From Novosphingobium ovatum (GTDB lineage Bacteria; Pseudomonadota; Alphaproteobacteria; Sphingomonadales; Sphingomonadaceae), in contig NZ_JAAAPO010000005.1 of assembly GCF_009909235.1 (NCBI RefSeq), forward strand, positions 248,001-312,000: 64,000 bases of DNA, in the 5' to 3' direction. Under the pieces are notes generated by a model. The model was not told where the DNA came from. It saw nothing but the letters and a program-made list of their open reading frames with translations, and did not search any database. The position numbers were made by a program, and so were the translations under genes. This document shows positions 35,254-43,252 of the stretch, piece after piece. How positions within the stretch are numbered: position 1 is the stretch's first letter; every line of letters starts with the position of its first letter.

Positions 35254-37179
35254 ATGCCCGCATCGCCTGCCATCCCCCACCTGCCCGCCGCCCTGCAAAA
35301 GGGCGAGGTGTTCGTGTTGCTGGACGATGCGCGCCCCGATGTGGCCGCCGCCGCGCCCGGCACAGCCAATGGGCGGGGCCACGCGCGGCTGTACCGTTCC
35401 CCGCGCGAAATCATCGTCGCCCGCCGCCCCGATCAGGTCCGCCCCGCATTGGACCGGCTGGAGGTGCTGCACGCACAAGGCGCGGCGCTGGCTGGCTATG
35501 TCGGCTATGAGGCCGGGCTGGAGTTGGAAGAGCGTCTGGCCCCGCTGGCGCCCGCGCGGATCGGGGCGGACGGCCCGCTGGTGTGGTTTGGCGCCTTTGA
35601 CGGCTGGACGCAGATCGCCGCCGATGCCGTGCCCGCATGGCTGGCGGCGCAGGAATCGGCCACGCTCAGCCGGATCGGGCCGCTGACGCCCGCGATCTCG
35701 GCCGGGGGATATGACGCGGCCTTTGCCCTGCTGACACAGGCAATTGATGCGGGCGACATCTATCAGGCCAATTTCACCTTTCCGCTGACCGGCGCGTGGC
35801 AGGGCGATCCGCTGGCGATCTATGCCGCCTTGCGCGCGCAGGGCGGCGGGGCGCATGGCGGGCTGATGTATGACGGGTCGCACTGGACGGTCTCGCTCTC
35901 GCCGGAATTGTTCGTGGCGGTGCAGGGGGACGCGATCACTGCCAAGCCGATGAAGGGCACCCGCCCGCGCGGCCAAACACCGGACGAAGACGCAGCCCAA
36001 GCCGCCGATCTGGTCGCCAGCGTCAAGGACCGCGCCGAAAACCTGATGATCGTTGACCTGATGCGCAACGATATCAGCCGCGTGGCTGTGGCGGGCAGCG
36101 TGCGGGTCGACGCGCCCTTTGCCATCGAAAGCTATCCCACGGTGCACCAGATGGTGTCGACCGTGCGGGCGCGATTGGCTCCGGGGCGCGGGCCGGTGGA
36201 CGTGCTGCGGGCGCTGTTCCCGTGCGGATCGGTCACGGGCGCGCCCAAGATCCGCGCGATGGAACTGATCCACAGCGCCGAACGCGATCCGCGCGGGGTC
36301 TATTGCGGGTCGATCGGCCATATTGATCCGGCGGCGGGCCATGGCGCCAATGGCACTGGCGCGGCGGCATTCAATGTGGCAATCCGCAGTTTGCGGCTGA
36401 CACCGGGCGAAGGCGCGGCCAATGTCGGCGGTCGTGCGGTGCTGGGCGTGGGGTCGGCGATTGTCGCGGATTCGCTCAGCCTGCCCGAATGGCGGGAATG
36501 CCTGGTCAAAGGAGGATTCGTGCATCAACCGGCTCAGGCACAGACCCCTTCGCTGGCACAGTTCGACCTGATCGAGACGATGCGGTTCACGCCCGATGAA
36601 GGCATCGCCTTGCTGGAACCCCATCTGGAGCGGATCAAGGCCAGCGCAGCCGCGCTCGGCTTTGCCTTTGACCGCCATGCGGTGCGCAACGCCATCCACG
36701 CCCTGTGTTTCGAGGTGGACGCCCCATCCCGCGTGCGGCTGGTTCTGGGCCGTAGCGGCGCGACCAGTCTGGAGGTATCGGCCCTGCCGCCCGCGCTGGA
36801 CGCCAACGGGCCGGTGCCCTGCATCGTCCTGCCCCTGCCGGTGGACGAGGGCGACTGGCGCCTGACGCACAAGACATCGGACCGCTGGTTCTATGACGCC
36901 GGACTGAGGGTGGCACGCGCCCATGGCGCGGCCGAGGCCCTGTTCATCCGCGACGATGGCCGCCTGACCGAGGGCTGTTTCACCAATATCTTTGTCGAAC
37001 GTGACGGTGTGTTGCTGACGCCTGCGGGCAGCGGCCTGCTGCCCGGCGTTCAGCGCCGCACCCTGATCGAGGCGGGCCGCGCGCGCGAGGCCGACCTGAC
37101 GCTGGACGATCTGACCCAAGGCTTTTTCATCGGCAATGCCCTGCGCGGGCTGATGCCGGCCCGTTTGCTGGATATCTGA
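35254..37179 (+). CDS. pabB: aminodeoxychorismate synthase component I fused to aminodeoxychorismate lyase
   Basis: This is a 641-residue fusion of two steps of p-aminobenzoate synthesis for folate. Residues 1 to about 425 are PabB-like (chorismate-binding core: KPMKGTRPRG, NLMIVDLMRNDISRV, PCGSVTGAPKIRAME). Residues 430-641 are PabC-like, a PLP fold-type IV lyase (FDLIETMRFTPDEG, KTSDRWFYD with the probable Schiff-base lysine, LTEGCFTNIFVE, LLPGVQRRTLIE). Such pabBC fusions are known in Alphaproteobacteria. The glutamine amidotransferase subunit PabA is not in this window. The next gene starts 4 bases after the stop. Confidence 0.93.
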   Translation: MPASPAIPHLPAALQKGEVFVLLDDARPDVAAAAPGTANGRGHARLYRSPREIIVARRPDQVRPALDRLEVLHAQGAALAGYVGYEAGLELEERLAPLAPARIGADGPLVWFGAFDGWTQIAADAVPAWLAAQESATLSRIGPLTPAISAGGYDAAFALLTQAIDAGDIYQANFTFPLTGAWQGDPLAIYAALRAQGGGAHGGLMYDGSHWTVSLSPELFVAVQGDAITAKPMKGTRPRGQTPDEDAAQAADLVASVKDRAENLMIVDLMRNDISRVAVAGSVRVDAPFAIESYPTVHQMVSTVRARLAPGRGPVDVLRALFPCGSVTGAPKIRAMELIHSAERDPRGVYCGSIGHIDPAAGHGANGTGAAAFNVAIRSLRLTPGEGAANVGGRAVLGVGSAIVADSLSLPEWRECLVKGGFVHQPAQAQTPSLAQFDLIETMRFTPDEGIALLEPHLERIKASAAALGFAFDRHAVRNAIHALCFEVDAPSRVRLVLGRSGATSLEVSALPPALDANGPVPCIVLPLPVDEGDWRLTHKTSDRWFYDAGLRVARAHGAAEALFIRDDGRLTEGCFTNIFVERDGVLLTPAGSGLLPGVQRRTLIEAGRAREADLTLDDLTQGFFIGNALRGLMPARLLDI

Positions 37180-37183
37180 CAAC

Positions 37184-38365
37184 ATGACCCAAGATTTGCT
37201 GGCGACTTCGGCGGCGCTGGCGCGCATCCGCCCGTCACGCACCAATGCCATCACCGACCGCGCGATCGAACTGCGCGAGGGCGGCGCCGACATCATCAGC
37301 CTGTCGGTGGGTGAGCCCGATTTCCCCACGCCCCCCCATGTGGTCGAGGCCTGCAAGGCCGCGCTGGACGCAGGCGACACGCGCTATACCGCCGTGCCCG
37401 GCACCGCCGCGCTGCGTCAGGCCGCCGCGCTGCATTTCCAGCGCGATCTGGGCATTGATGTGCCGCCCTCGCAGATCATCGTCTCGGCCGGGGGCAAGCA
37501 GGCGATCTTTCTGGCGATGATGGCAACGCTCAACCCCGGCGATGAGGTGGTGATCCCCGCGCCATGGTGGGTGTCCTATCCCGAGATCGTCCATTTCGCC
37601 GGGGCGCAGGTGACCAAGATCGAGACGGACGCCGCCAGCGGTTTCCGCATCAGTCCCGATCAACTGGAGGCGGCGATCACCCCCGCCACACGCTGGCTGT
37701 TGCTGAACAGTCCGGGCAATCCCACCGGCGCGACCTATCCGGCCGAGGAGTTACGCGCGCTGGGCGAAGTATTGCGCCGCCACCCGCGCGTGCTGGTGAT
37801 GAGCGATGATATCTATGCCCCGCTGCGCTATGGCGAGGGTGCGCATGCGACGCTGAGCGTGGAATGCCCCGATCTGGCGGACCGCATCCTGACCGTGTCG
37901 GGCGTGTCGAAAAGCCATGCGATGACCGGTTTCCGCATCGGCGTGTCGGCCGGGCCGCAATGGCTGATCGCGGCGATGGGCCGGCTTCAAAGCCATGCCT
38001 CGGGCAATGCCTGTTCGATCTCGCAGGCGGGCGCGGTGGCGGCCTTTACCGGGCCGCAGGAATTCCTGACCGATTGGCGCGAACGTTTCCGCGTGCGCCG
38101 CGACATGTGCGTCGCGGCCATCAACGCCATCCCCGGCCTGCATACGCCGGTCCCCGATGGCGCATTTTACTGCATGATCGATGCTGCCCCGCACATGGCG
38201 CGTTTCGGCGATGATGAAGGGTTGGTAATGCATCTATTGGAACATGGCGTGGCGGTGGTCCCGGCCTCGGCCTTTGGCGGGCGGGACGGTTTCCGCATCA
38301 GCTTTGCCGCCGACGACGCCCGTTTGGCCGAGGCCTTGCGCCGCATTGCTGGAGCGCTGGCATGA
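37184..38365 (+). CDS. class I PLP aminotransferase (aspartate aminotransferase type)
   Basis: This is a 393-residue fold-type I aminotransferase of the Ib aspartate/prephenate aminotransferase group. It has ISLSVGEPDFPTP, NSPGNPTGATYP, the PLP-contacting SDDIYAPLRYG and the Schiff-base lysine in VSGVSKSHAMTG. The GFRIG motif and the C-terminal FRISFAADDARL carboxylate-binding arginine are present. The exact substrate cannot be told from sequence. It lies between pabBC (4-base gap) and a pseudouridine synthase gene (4-base overlap). Confidence 0.88.
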   Translation: MTQDLLATSAALARIRPSRTNAITDRAIELREGGADIISLSVGEPDFPTPPHVVEACKAALDAGDTRYTAVPGTAALRQAAALHFQRDLGIDVPPSQIIVSAGGKQAIFLAMMATLNPGDEVVIPAPWWVSYPEIVHFAGAQVTKIETDAASGFRISPDQLEAAITPATRWLLLNSPGNPTGATYPAEELRALGEVLRRHPRVLVMSDDIYAPLRYGEGAHATLSVECPDLADRILTVSGVSKSHAMTGFRIGVSAGPQWLIAAMGRLQSHASGNACSISQAGAVAAFTGPQEFLTDWRERFRVRRDMCVAAINAIPGLHTPVPDGAFYCMIDAAPHMARFGDDEGLVMHLLEHGVAVVPASAFGGRDGFRISFAADDARLAEALRRIAGALA

Positions 38366-39072
38366 GCGATATCCTGATTTCCACCAGCGGCCTGACGATC
38401 CTGTTCGAGGACGCCGAGGCGCTGATCATCGACAAGCCTGCGGGCCTGCCGCTGGACCAGCCGCGCGCGGGGGGTCTGAGCCTTGAAAACCACAGCGAAT
38501 CGTTGAAACTGGGGTTCCAGCGCGCGCCCGTGCCGGTCCACCGGCTGGACCGTGACACCTCGGGCTGCCTGCTGCTGGCGCGCAATCCGGGGGCGCTCAA
38601 ACGCTTTGCCGCCGCGTTCGAGGCGCGTGCGGTGACCAAGCGCTATCTGGGCATTGTGGCGGGCACGCTGGAGGCCGATTCCGGCACGATCGAACTCTCG
38701 CTCAGCAAGATCAGCAGCGCGGCCGATGGTTGGCGCATGATCCCCGCGAAAAAGGGCAAACCCGCCCTGACCCATTGGCGCCGTGTGGCCGAACATGACG
38801 GCATGACGCTGGTCGAATTCCGTCCCGAAACCGGCCGCACACACCAGATCCGCGTCCATGCGCTGCATGGGTTGGGCGCGGGGCTGGTGGGCGATCCGGT
38901 CTATGGCAACGCGGGTGGCCGGGCCAAACGTACCATGCTGCATGCCGTCGAACTGAGCGTGCCGCGCAATGGCAAGCCTCCGGCGCAAGCGGTTGCCCCT
39001 TTCCCGGCCGATTTTGCCGCCTTGGGCTTTGCCGATCCCGAATTGGGCATTGCCGACCCCGAACAAGGCTGA
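38362..39072 (+). CDS. RluA-family pseudouridine synthase
   Basis: This is a 236-residue RNA pseudouridine synthase. The catalytic aspartate is Asp63 in VHRLDRDTSG. The supporting motifs TKRYLGIVAG and GRTHQIRVHALHGLGAGLVGDPVYG are intact. There is no S4 RNA-binding domain, so it is the short RluA type. The target base is not predictable. It overlaps the aminotransferase by four bases, and the last base of its stop is the first base of arfB (TGATG). Confidence 0.9.
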   Translation: MSDILISTSGLTILFEDAEALIIDKPAGLPLDQPRAGGLSLENHSESLKLGFQRAPVPVHRLDRDTSGCLLLARNPGALKRFAAAFEARAVTKRYLGIVAGTLEADSGTIELSLSKISSAADGWRMIPAKKGKPALTHWRRVAEHDGMTLVEFRPETGRTHQIRVHALHGLGAGLVGDPVYGNAGGRAKRTMLHAVELSVPRNGKPPAQAVAPFPADFAALGFADPELGIADPEQG

Positions 39073-39503
39073 TGGCCGCCCCCCTGCCCCCCGGCGCCGA
39101 AGGTGCCATCGCCCGCGCGATGGCCGCCTTGCAGGAGAGCTTTATCACGGCGGCGGGGCCGGGCGGGCAGAATGTCAACAAGGTCGCCACCGCCTGCCAA
39201 TTGCGCGTCAGCATCTATGCCCTGCGCCTGTCGCCAGAGGTGTTCGCCCGGCTGAAGGAACTGGCAGGCAGCAAGCTGACGATCGGTGGCGAAATCGTGC
39301 TGACCGCGCGCAGTTACCGCACGCAGGAGCAGAACCGCGCGGACGCGCGCGCGCGTCTGGCCGAGATGATCGTCACCGCGCACCAATTGCCGGAAAAGCG
39401 CGCCAAATCCCGCCTGAACCGGGTGGGCAAGACGCAACGGCTGGAAGGCAAGAAGCGGCGCGGCGCCGTCAAGGCGGGCCGCGGGCGCGTCAGTATGGAC
39501 TAA
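39072..39503 (+). CDS. arfB: alternative ribosome-rescue factor ArfB (YaeJ)
   Basis: ArfB is a peptidyl-tRNA hydrolase that frees ribosomes stalled without a stop codon. It has 143 residues. The catalytic GGQ (Gly31-Gly32-Gln33) lies in AAGPGGQNVNKVAT. It has a release-factor domain 3 fold without codon-reading domains. The basic C-terminal tail (KRAKSRLNRVGKTQRLEGKKRRG) is the part that enters the empty mRNA channel in known structures. It is the last gene of the pabBC run. Confidence 0.93.
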   Translation: MAAPLPPGAEGAIARAMAALQESFITAAGPGGQNVNKVATACQLRVSIYALRLSPEVFARLKELAGSKLTIGGEIVLTARSYRTQEQNRADARARLAEMIVTAHQLPEKRAKSRLNRVGKTQRLEGKKRRGAVKAGRGRVSMD

Positions 39504-39518
39504 TCAGCACAGGGCCGG

Positions 39519-39540
39519 ACGCGCCGACAATGCGGCGCGT
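39519..39540. terminator. hairpin between arfB and lipoprotein gene
   Basis: An 8-bp perfect stem ACGCGCCG/CGGCGCGT (39519-39526 with 39533-39540) lies between two convergent stops. There is no T-run, so termination is only suggested by position. Confidence 0.35.
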
Positions 39541-39546
39541 GGAACC

Positions 39547-39864
39547 TCAGTTCGCCGTCTTGCGGTCTGCGGGCGCGGGTTCTTGCTCCGCCTCTGCCGC
39601 CTGAATGTCCGAGGCCGCCGCCAAGGCGCGATCCGCCGCCGCGCGCACCGGATCGGCATCGACCGCCGCAGCCGACGCATCCACCACCGGCGCTGCGGCC
39701 GAGGGCAGCGCGCTCAACGCCTCGTCAGCGGGGATTTCGACGGTTTCGGCGCTGACCGCATCGCCCGCTTGATCCGAACGGCCACAGCCAGCCAGCGCCA
39801 GCGCCGACAACAGCACCGCCGCCAGGGCCGCACGCGAAGCAATTTGGGGGACGGTCTTGGTCAT
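39547..39864 (-). CDS. small lipoprotein of unknown function
   Basis: This is a 105-residue predicted lipoprotein. The signal peptide ends in the lipobox LALAGC (Cys27), and the mature part is short, alanine-rich and acidic with no recognisable domain. GAGGAT lies upstream of the ATG at 39864. It is transcribed away from the methionine operon. It would be anchored to the inner or outer membrane after lipidation. Confidence 0.7.
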   Translation of the reverse strand: MTKTVPQIASRAALAAVLLSALALAGCGRSDQAGDAVSAETVEIPADEALSALPSAAAPVVDASAAAVDADPVRAAADRALAAASDIQAAEAEQEPAPADRKTAN

Positions 39865-40191
39865 CGTATCCTCGATCAAACAGGCACTTGGCCATGGCAT
39901 TGGCCGGAACGCAGGCCGGGCGCGAAAGAGACCATGGCAGGCAGCGCCACCCTGGCATCGCACATCCCGACATCGCAGGCGCAGAACCAAAGGTAGGTTG
40001 TGCCCATCCGTCTGACAAGGCCACCAACAGCGCCACCGCAAGATTGTCACCAAGCCTGTTCCGCCAATGACGCGGGCCGGGCAAGTGATCGCCGCCGATA
40101 CGGTGGTGATTCGCCGCGATTGGCCACGACAGGGCGCGCTATCCCGCGGAATTCCGCGCTTTCTCCGGCAAGGCAGGTAGTGGTTGTAATA
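39865..40191. other. intergenic region between lipoprotein and methionine-operon regulator
   Basis: About 330 bases lie between two divergent genes. I looked for a cobalamin or SAM riboswitch core and saw none. No convincing -35/-10 pair was found either. The only clear element is the palindrome at its right end. Confidence 0.5.
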
Positions 40192-40211
40192 ATATAAAGA
40201 TATCTTTATAT
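40192..40211. promoter_or_regulatory. perfect 20-bp palindrome, probable SahR-type operator
   Basis: ATATAAAGATATCTTTATAT is a perfect palindrome lying 11 bases before the start of the ArsR-methyltransferase regulator gene. It is AT-only apart from two base pairs, in a GC-rich genome. Dyads of this kind are expected for dimeric ArsR-type repressors. It would overlap the promoter of the regulator-metF-metH operon. Confidence 0.7.
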
Positions 40212-40222
40212 GGCATTGCATC

Positions 40223-41200
40223 ATGACCCACACGCTTCTCATCGATCCGCTGTTGCGGGCACTGGCCGATCCCACCCGGCTGCGGATCATGCGGCTGTTG
40301 TCGCATATGGAACTGGCCGTGGGAGAATTGGCGCAGGTGCTGGGGCAAAGCCAGCCGCGCGTCAGCCGCCATGTCAAAATCCTGTGCGACGCGGCGCTGG
40401 CCGAACGGCGCAAGGAAGGCAGCTGGGTGTTCCTCAAGGCCTCGATCGCGCCAGGGCAGCCGCCGCAACTGGGCGCGGCCACCGCCACCCTGCTCTCCGC
40501 CGCCGAGGCCGAGGACACCGCCTTTGCCGCCCAATGCGCCGAGGACCGCCGCCATCTGGCCGCCATCCGCAACGCGCGTGAAACGGTGGCCGCCGATTAC
40601 TTTGCCCGCCACGCGGCGCAATGGGACCAGATCCGATCGCTGCTGTCACCCGATGAACCGGTGGAGGCCGCATTGGCCCGCGCGCTGGGCGCGCAGGACG
40701 ACGGCCGACCGCTGGGCCGCCTGCTGGATGTGGGCACGGGCACCGGGCGCATGGCCGAACTGTTCGCTCCATCAGCCGCGCATGTCACCGCGCTGGACAA
40801 CAGCCCCGAAATGTTGCGCATCGCCCGCGCCCGGTTGCAGCACCTGCCCAATGGCAGCGTCGATCTGGTGCAGGGTGATTTCACCAGCCTGCCGCTGGGC
40901 GACACGGGCTATGACACGGTGCTGTTCCATCAGGTGCTGCACTATGCGCAGGCCCCCGAACTCGCCCTGGCCGAGGCGGCCCGTGTATGCGCCCCCGGCG
41001 GGCTGATAGCCGTGGTCGATCTGGCCGCGCACGAGCACGAGGAACTGCGCAGCGCCCATGCCCACGCGCGCCTTGGCTTTACCGACGAGCAGATGCGCCG
41101 CCTGTTCACCAGCGCCGGTTTCAGCGCCGATCCGGCCATCGCCATCGCGGGCGGCCAACTGACGGTCAAGATCTGGACCGGCCGCCGCCTGCCCGCCTGA
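40223..41200 (+). CDS. ArsR-family regulator fused to SAM-dependent methyltransferase domain (SahR-like)
   Basis: This is a 325-residue protein with two parts. Residues 1-95 are an ArsR winged helix-turn-helix (LADPTRLRIMRLL, LGQSQPRVSRHVKIL). Residues about 120-325 are a class I methyltransferase domain with LLDVGTGTGRM (167-177), VTALDNSPEML and VHQ-like HQVLHYA. In Alphaproteobacteria such fusions next to met genes are known as SahR, which senses S-adenosylhomocysteine and represses methionine-cycle genes. The position directly before metF-metH and the palindrome before its start support this. The first ATG has no clear ribosome binding site. Confidence 0.85.
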   Translation: MTHTLLIDPLLRALADPTRLRIMRLLSHMELAVGELAQVLGQSQPRVSRHVKILCDAALAERRKEGSWVFLKASIAPGQPPQLGAATATLLSAAEAEDTAFAAQCAEDRRHLAAIRNARETVAADYFARHAAQWDQIRSLLSPDEPVEAALARALGAQDDGRPLGRLLDVGTGTGRMAELFAPSAAHVTALDNSPEMLRIARARLQHLPNGSVDLVQGDFTSLPLGDTGYDTVLFHQVLHYAQAPELALAEAARVCAPGGLIAVVDLAAHEHEELRSAHAHARLGFTDEQMRRLFTSAGFSADPAIAIAGGQLTVKIWTGRRLPA

Positions 41201-41231
41201 TTCCCCCGATTTCCTGACGAGAGTTTGCCCC

Positions 41232-42179
41232 ATGATTGCCAGCTATCACGCCCTGACCGAAGCCCGAAAGGCGCTGGATGCCCCGTTGTTTGCCGGTCTG
41301 CCCGGCGACATCAACGTGTCCTTCGAGTTTTTCCCGCCCAAGAGCGATGCGATGATGGATCAGTTGTGGGACGCGGTGACCACGCTGGCGCCGCTCTCGC
41401 CCGCCTTTGTTTCGGTCACTTATGGCGCGGGGGGCACAACGCGTGACCGCACCCATGGCACCGTGGCCCGCATCATCAACGAGGCGCGTCTGCCCGCCGC
41501 CGCGCATCTGACCTGTGTTGACGCCTCCAAGGCCGAGGTGAACGCCGTGGCCGAAGCCTATTGGGAAGCGGGCGTGCGCCATATCGTCGCGCTGCGCGGG
41601 GACATGGGCCAGCCGGGCGCGCCCTTTGTGCCCCACCCACAGGGGTATCAGAATGCCGCCGATCTGGTCGCCGGGCTGAAGGCAATCGCCCCGTTCGAGA
41701 TCTCGGTCGCGGCGTACCCTGAAAGCCACCCCGATTCGCCCAGCGTCGCTGCCGACATCGACAACCTGAAGCGCAAGCTGGACGCGGGCGCCACCCGCGC
41801 CATCAGCCAGTTCTTTTTCGAGCCCGAGACGTTCTTCCGTTACCGCGATGCGCTGGCCGCCGCCGGGATCGATGCGCCGGTCTTGCCGGGCATCCTGCCG
41901 GTGTCGAACTTTGCCCAGACGCGCAAATTTGCCGCCGCCTGTGGCGCGGCGATCCCCGCGTGGATGGAGGGGCTGTTTGACGGGCTGGATACCCATCCGC
42001 CCGCCCGCCAACTGGTCGCGGCCACCATCGCCGCCGAATTCTGCCGCAAGCTGTATGCGGGCGGGGTGCGCGACTTCCACTTCTACACGCTCAACCGTGC
42101 CGAGCTGTCCTATGCCATCTGCCACCTGCTGGGCGTGCGCCCCGGCCCTGTGGCCGCCCCTGTCGAGAAAGCCGCCTGA
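41232..42179 (+). CDS. metF: methylenetetrahydrofolate reductase
   Basis: MetF reduces 5,10-methylene-THF to 5-methyl-THF with FAD, supplying the methyl group for methionine synthase. The protein has 315 residues. FEFFPPKS carries the catalytic Glu, SVTYGAGGTTRDRT and HIVALRGDMG are FAD-barrel signatures, and AISQFFFEPETF is conserved. Its stop overlaps the start of the first metH gene (TGATG), so reductase and synthase are translationally coupled. Confidence 0.96.
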   Translation: MIASYHALTEARKALDAPLFAGLPGDINVSFEFFPPKSDAMMDQLWDAVTTLAPLSPAFVSVTYGAGGTTRDRTHGTVARIINEARLPAAAHLTCVDASKAEVNAVAEAYWEAGVRHIVALRGDMGQPGAPFVPHPQGYQNAADLVAGLKAIAPFEISVAAYPESHPDSPSVAADIDNLKRKLDAGATRAISQFFFEPETFFRYRDALAAAGIDAPVLPGILPVSNFAQTRKFAAACGAAIPAWMEGLFDGLDTHPPARQLVAATIAAEFCRKLYAGGVRDFHFYTLNRAELSYAICHLLGVRPGPVAAPVEKAA

Positions 42180-43237
42180 TGCCCCTGATCCCCTCTTCTG
42201 CCCGCGCCGCCCTGCTGGAACAGGCGCGCCACCGCATCCTGATCACCGATGGCGCCTTTGGCACGGAAATCCAGAACTTTGGCCTGGCCGAGGCGGACTA
42301 TGCCGGAACGCTGGGTCTGGCGCGTGACCAAAAGGGTAACAATGACATTCTGGCCCTGACCAAGCCCGAAGTGCCCGAATCGATCCACCGCGCCTATTTC
42401 GCGGCCGGGGCGGACATTGCCGAAACCAATACGTTCAGCGCCAACCGCATTTCACAGGCCGATTACGCCGCCGAACATCTGGTGCGCGACATCAACGTGG
42501 AAAGCGCGAAACTGGCCCGCAAGGTAGCCGATGAATTCACCGCGCAGGACGGCCGCCCCCGTTTTGTCGCGGGCGCGATTGGCCCGACGAACAAGACGCT
42601 CTCGCTCTCGCCCGATGTCAACGACCCCGGTTTCCGTGAGGTGGATTGGGATCTGATGGTCGACGTCTATGCCGAGCAGATCGACGCGCTGATCGAAGGC
42701 GGCGTCGACTTCATCCTGATCGAGACGATTTTCGACACGCTGAACGCCAAGGCCGCCGTCATGGCCGTGCGGCATGTCGAACAGAAACTGGGCCGCGAGA
42801 TCCCGATCATGCTGTCGATGACCTTGACCGATCTGTCGGGCCGCAACCTGTCGGGCCACACGGTTGAGGCGTTCTGGTGGGCGGTGCGCCATGCGCGGCC
42901 CGTGACGGTGGGGCTGAACTGCTCGTTTGGCGCTACGCAATTGCGCCCGCATGTCAAAACGCTGAGCGAAATCGCCGACACGCTGATCATGGTCTATCCC
43001 AACGCGGGCCTGCCCAACGAATTGGGCGAATATGACGAACTGCCCGAAACCACCGCCGCGCTGGTCAAGGAATGGGCGGATGCGGGGCAAGTCAACATTC
43101 TGGGCGGATGCTGTGGGTCAACGCCTGCGCATATCGCCGCCATGGCCCGCGCGGTCGACGGCCTGCCCGCCCGCCACAGCCCCGCGCTGGAGGCGGTGAC
43201 GCGGCTTGCCGGTCTTGAACCCTTTGTGTTTGCCTGA
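42179..43237 (+). CDS. metH: methionine synthase, homocysteine-binding subunit (split MetH, part 1)
   Basis: This 352-residue protein equals the first module of cobalamin-dependent methionine synthase, the zinc homocysteine methyltransferase barrel. It begins RILITDGAFGTEIQ. Zinc cysteines are Cys248 (GLNCSFG) and Cys311/Cys312 (GGCCGS). The other MetH modules are encoded by the next gene, 15 bases on. A split at this domain border is known in several alphaproteobacteria, so it is not a frameshift: both parts have complete domains, their own starts and a spacer. Confidence 0.94.
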   Translation: MPLIPSSARAALLEQARHRILITDGAFGTEIQNFGLAEADYAGTLGLARDQKGNNDILALTKPEVPESIHRAYFAAGADIAETNTFSANRISQADYAAEHLVRDINVESAKLARKVADEFTAQDGRPRFVAGAIGPTNKTLSLSPDVNDPGFREVDWDLMVDVYAEQIDALIEGGVDFILIETIFDTLNAKAAVMAVRHVEQKLGREIPIMLSMTLTDLSGRNLSGHTVEAFWWAVRHARPVTVGLNCSFGATQLRPHVKTLSEIADTLIMVYPNAGLPNELGEYDELPETTAALVKEWADAGQVNILGGCCGSTPAHIAAMARAVDGLPARHSPALEAVTRLAGLEPFVFA

Positions 43238-43252
43238 TTTTCGGAAATTTCC

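Noticed and set aside
39865..40222. Cobalamin or SAM riboswitch upstream of the methionine operon
   Set aside because: A riboswitch would be natural before metH, but no B12-box or SAM aptamer core was found. The palindrome next to the start codon and the SahR-like gene explain regulation better.
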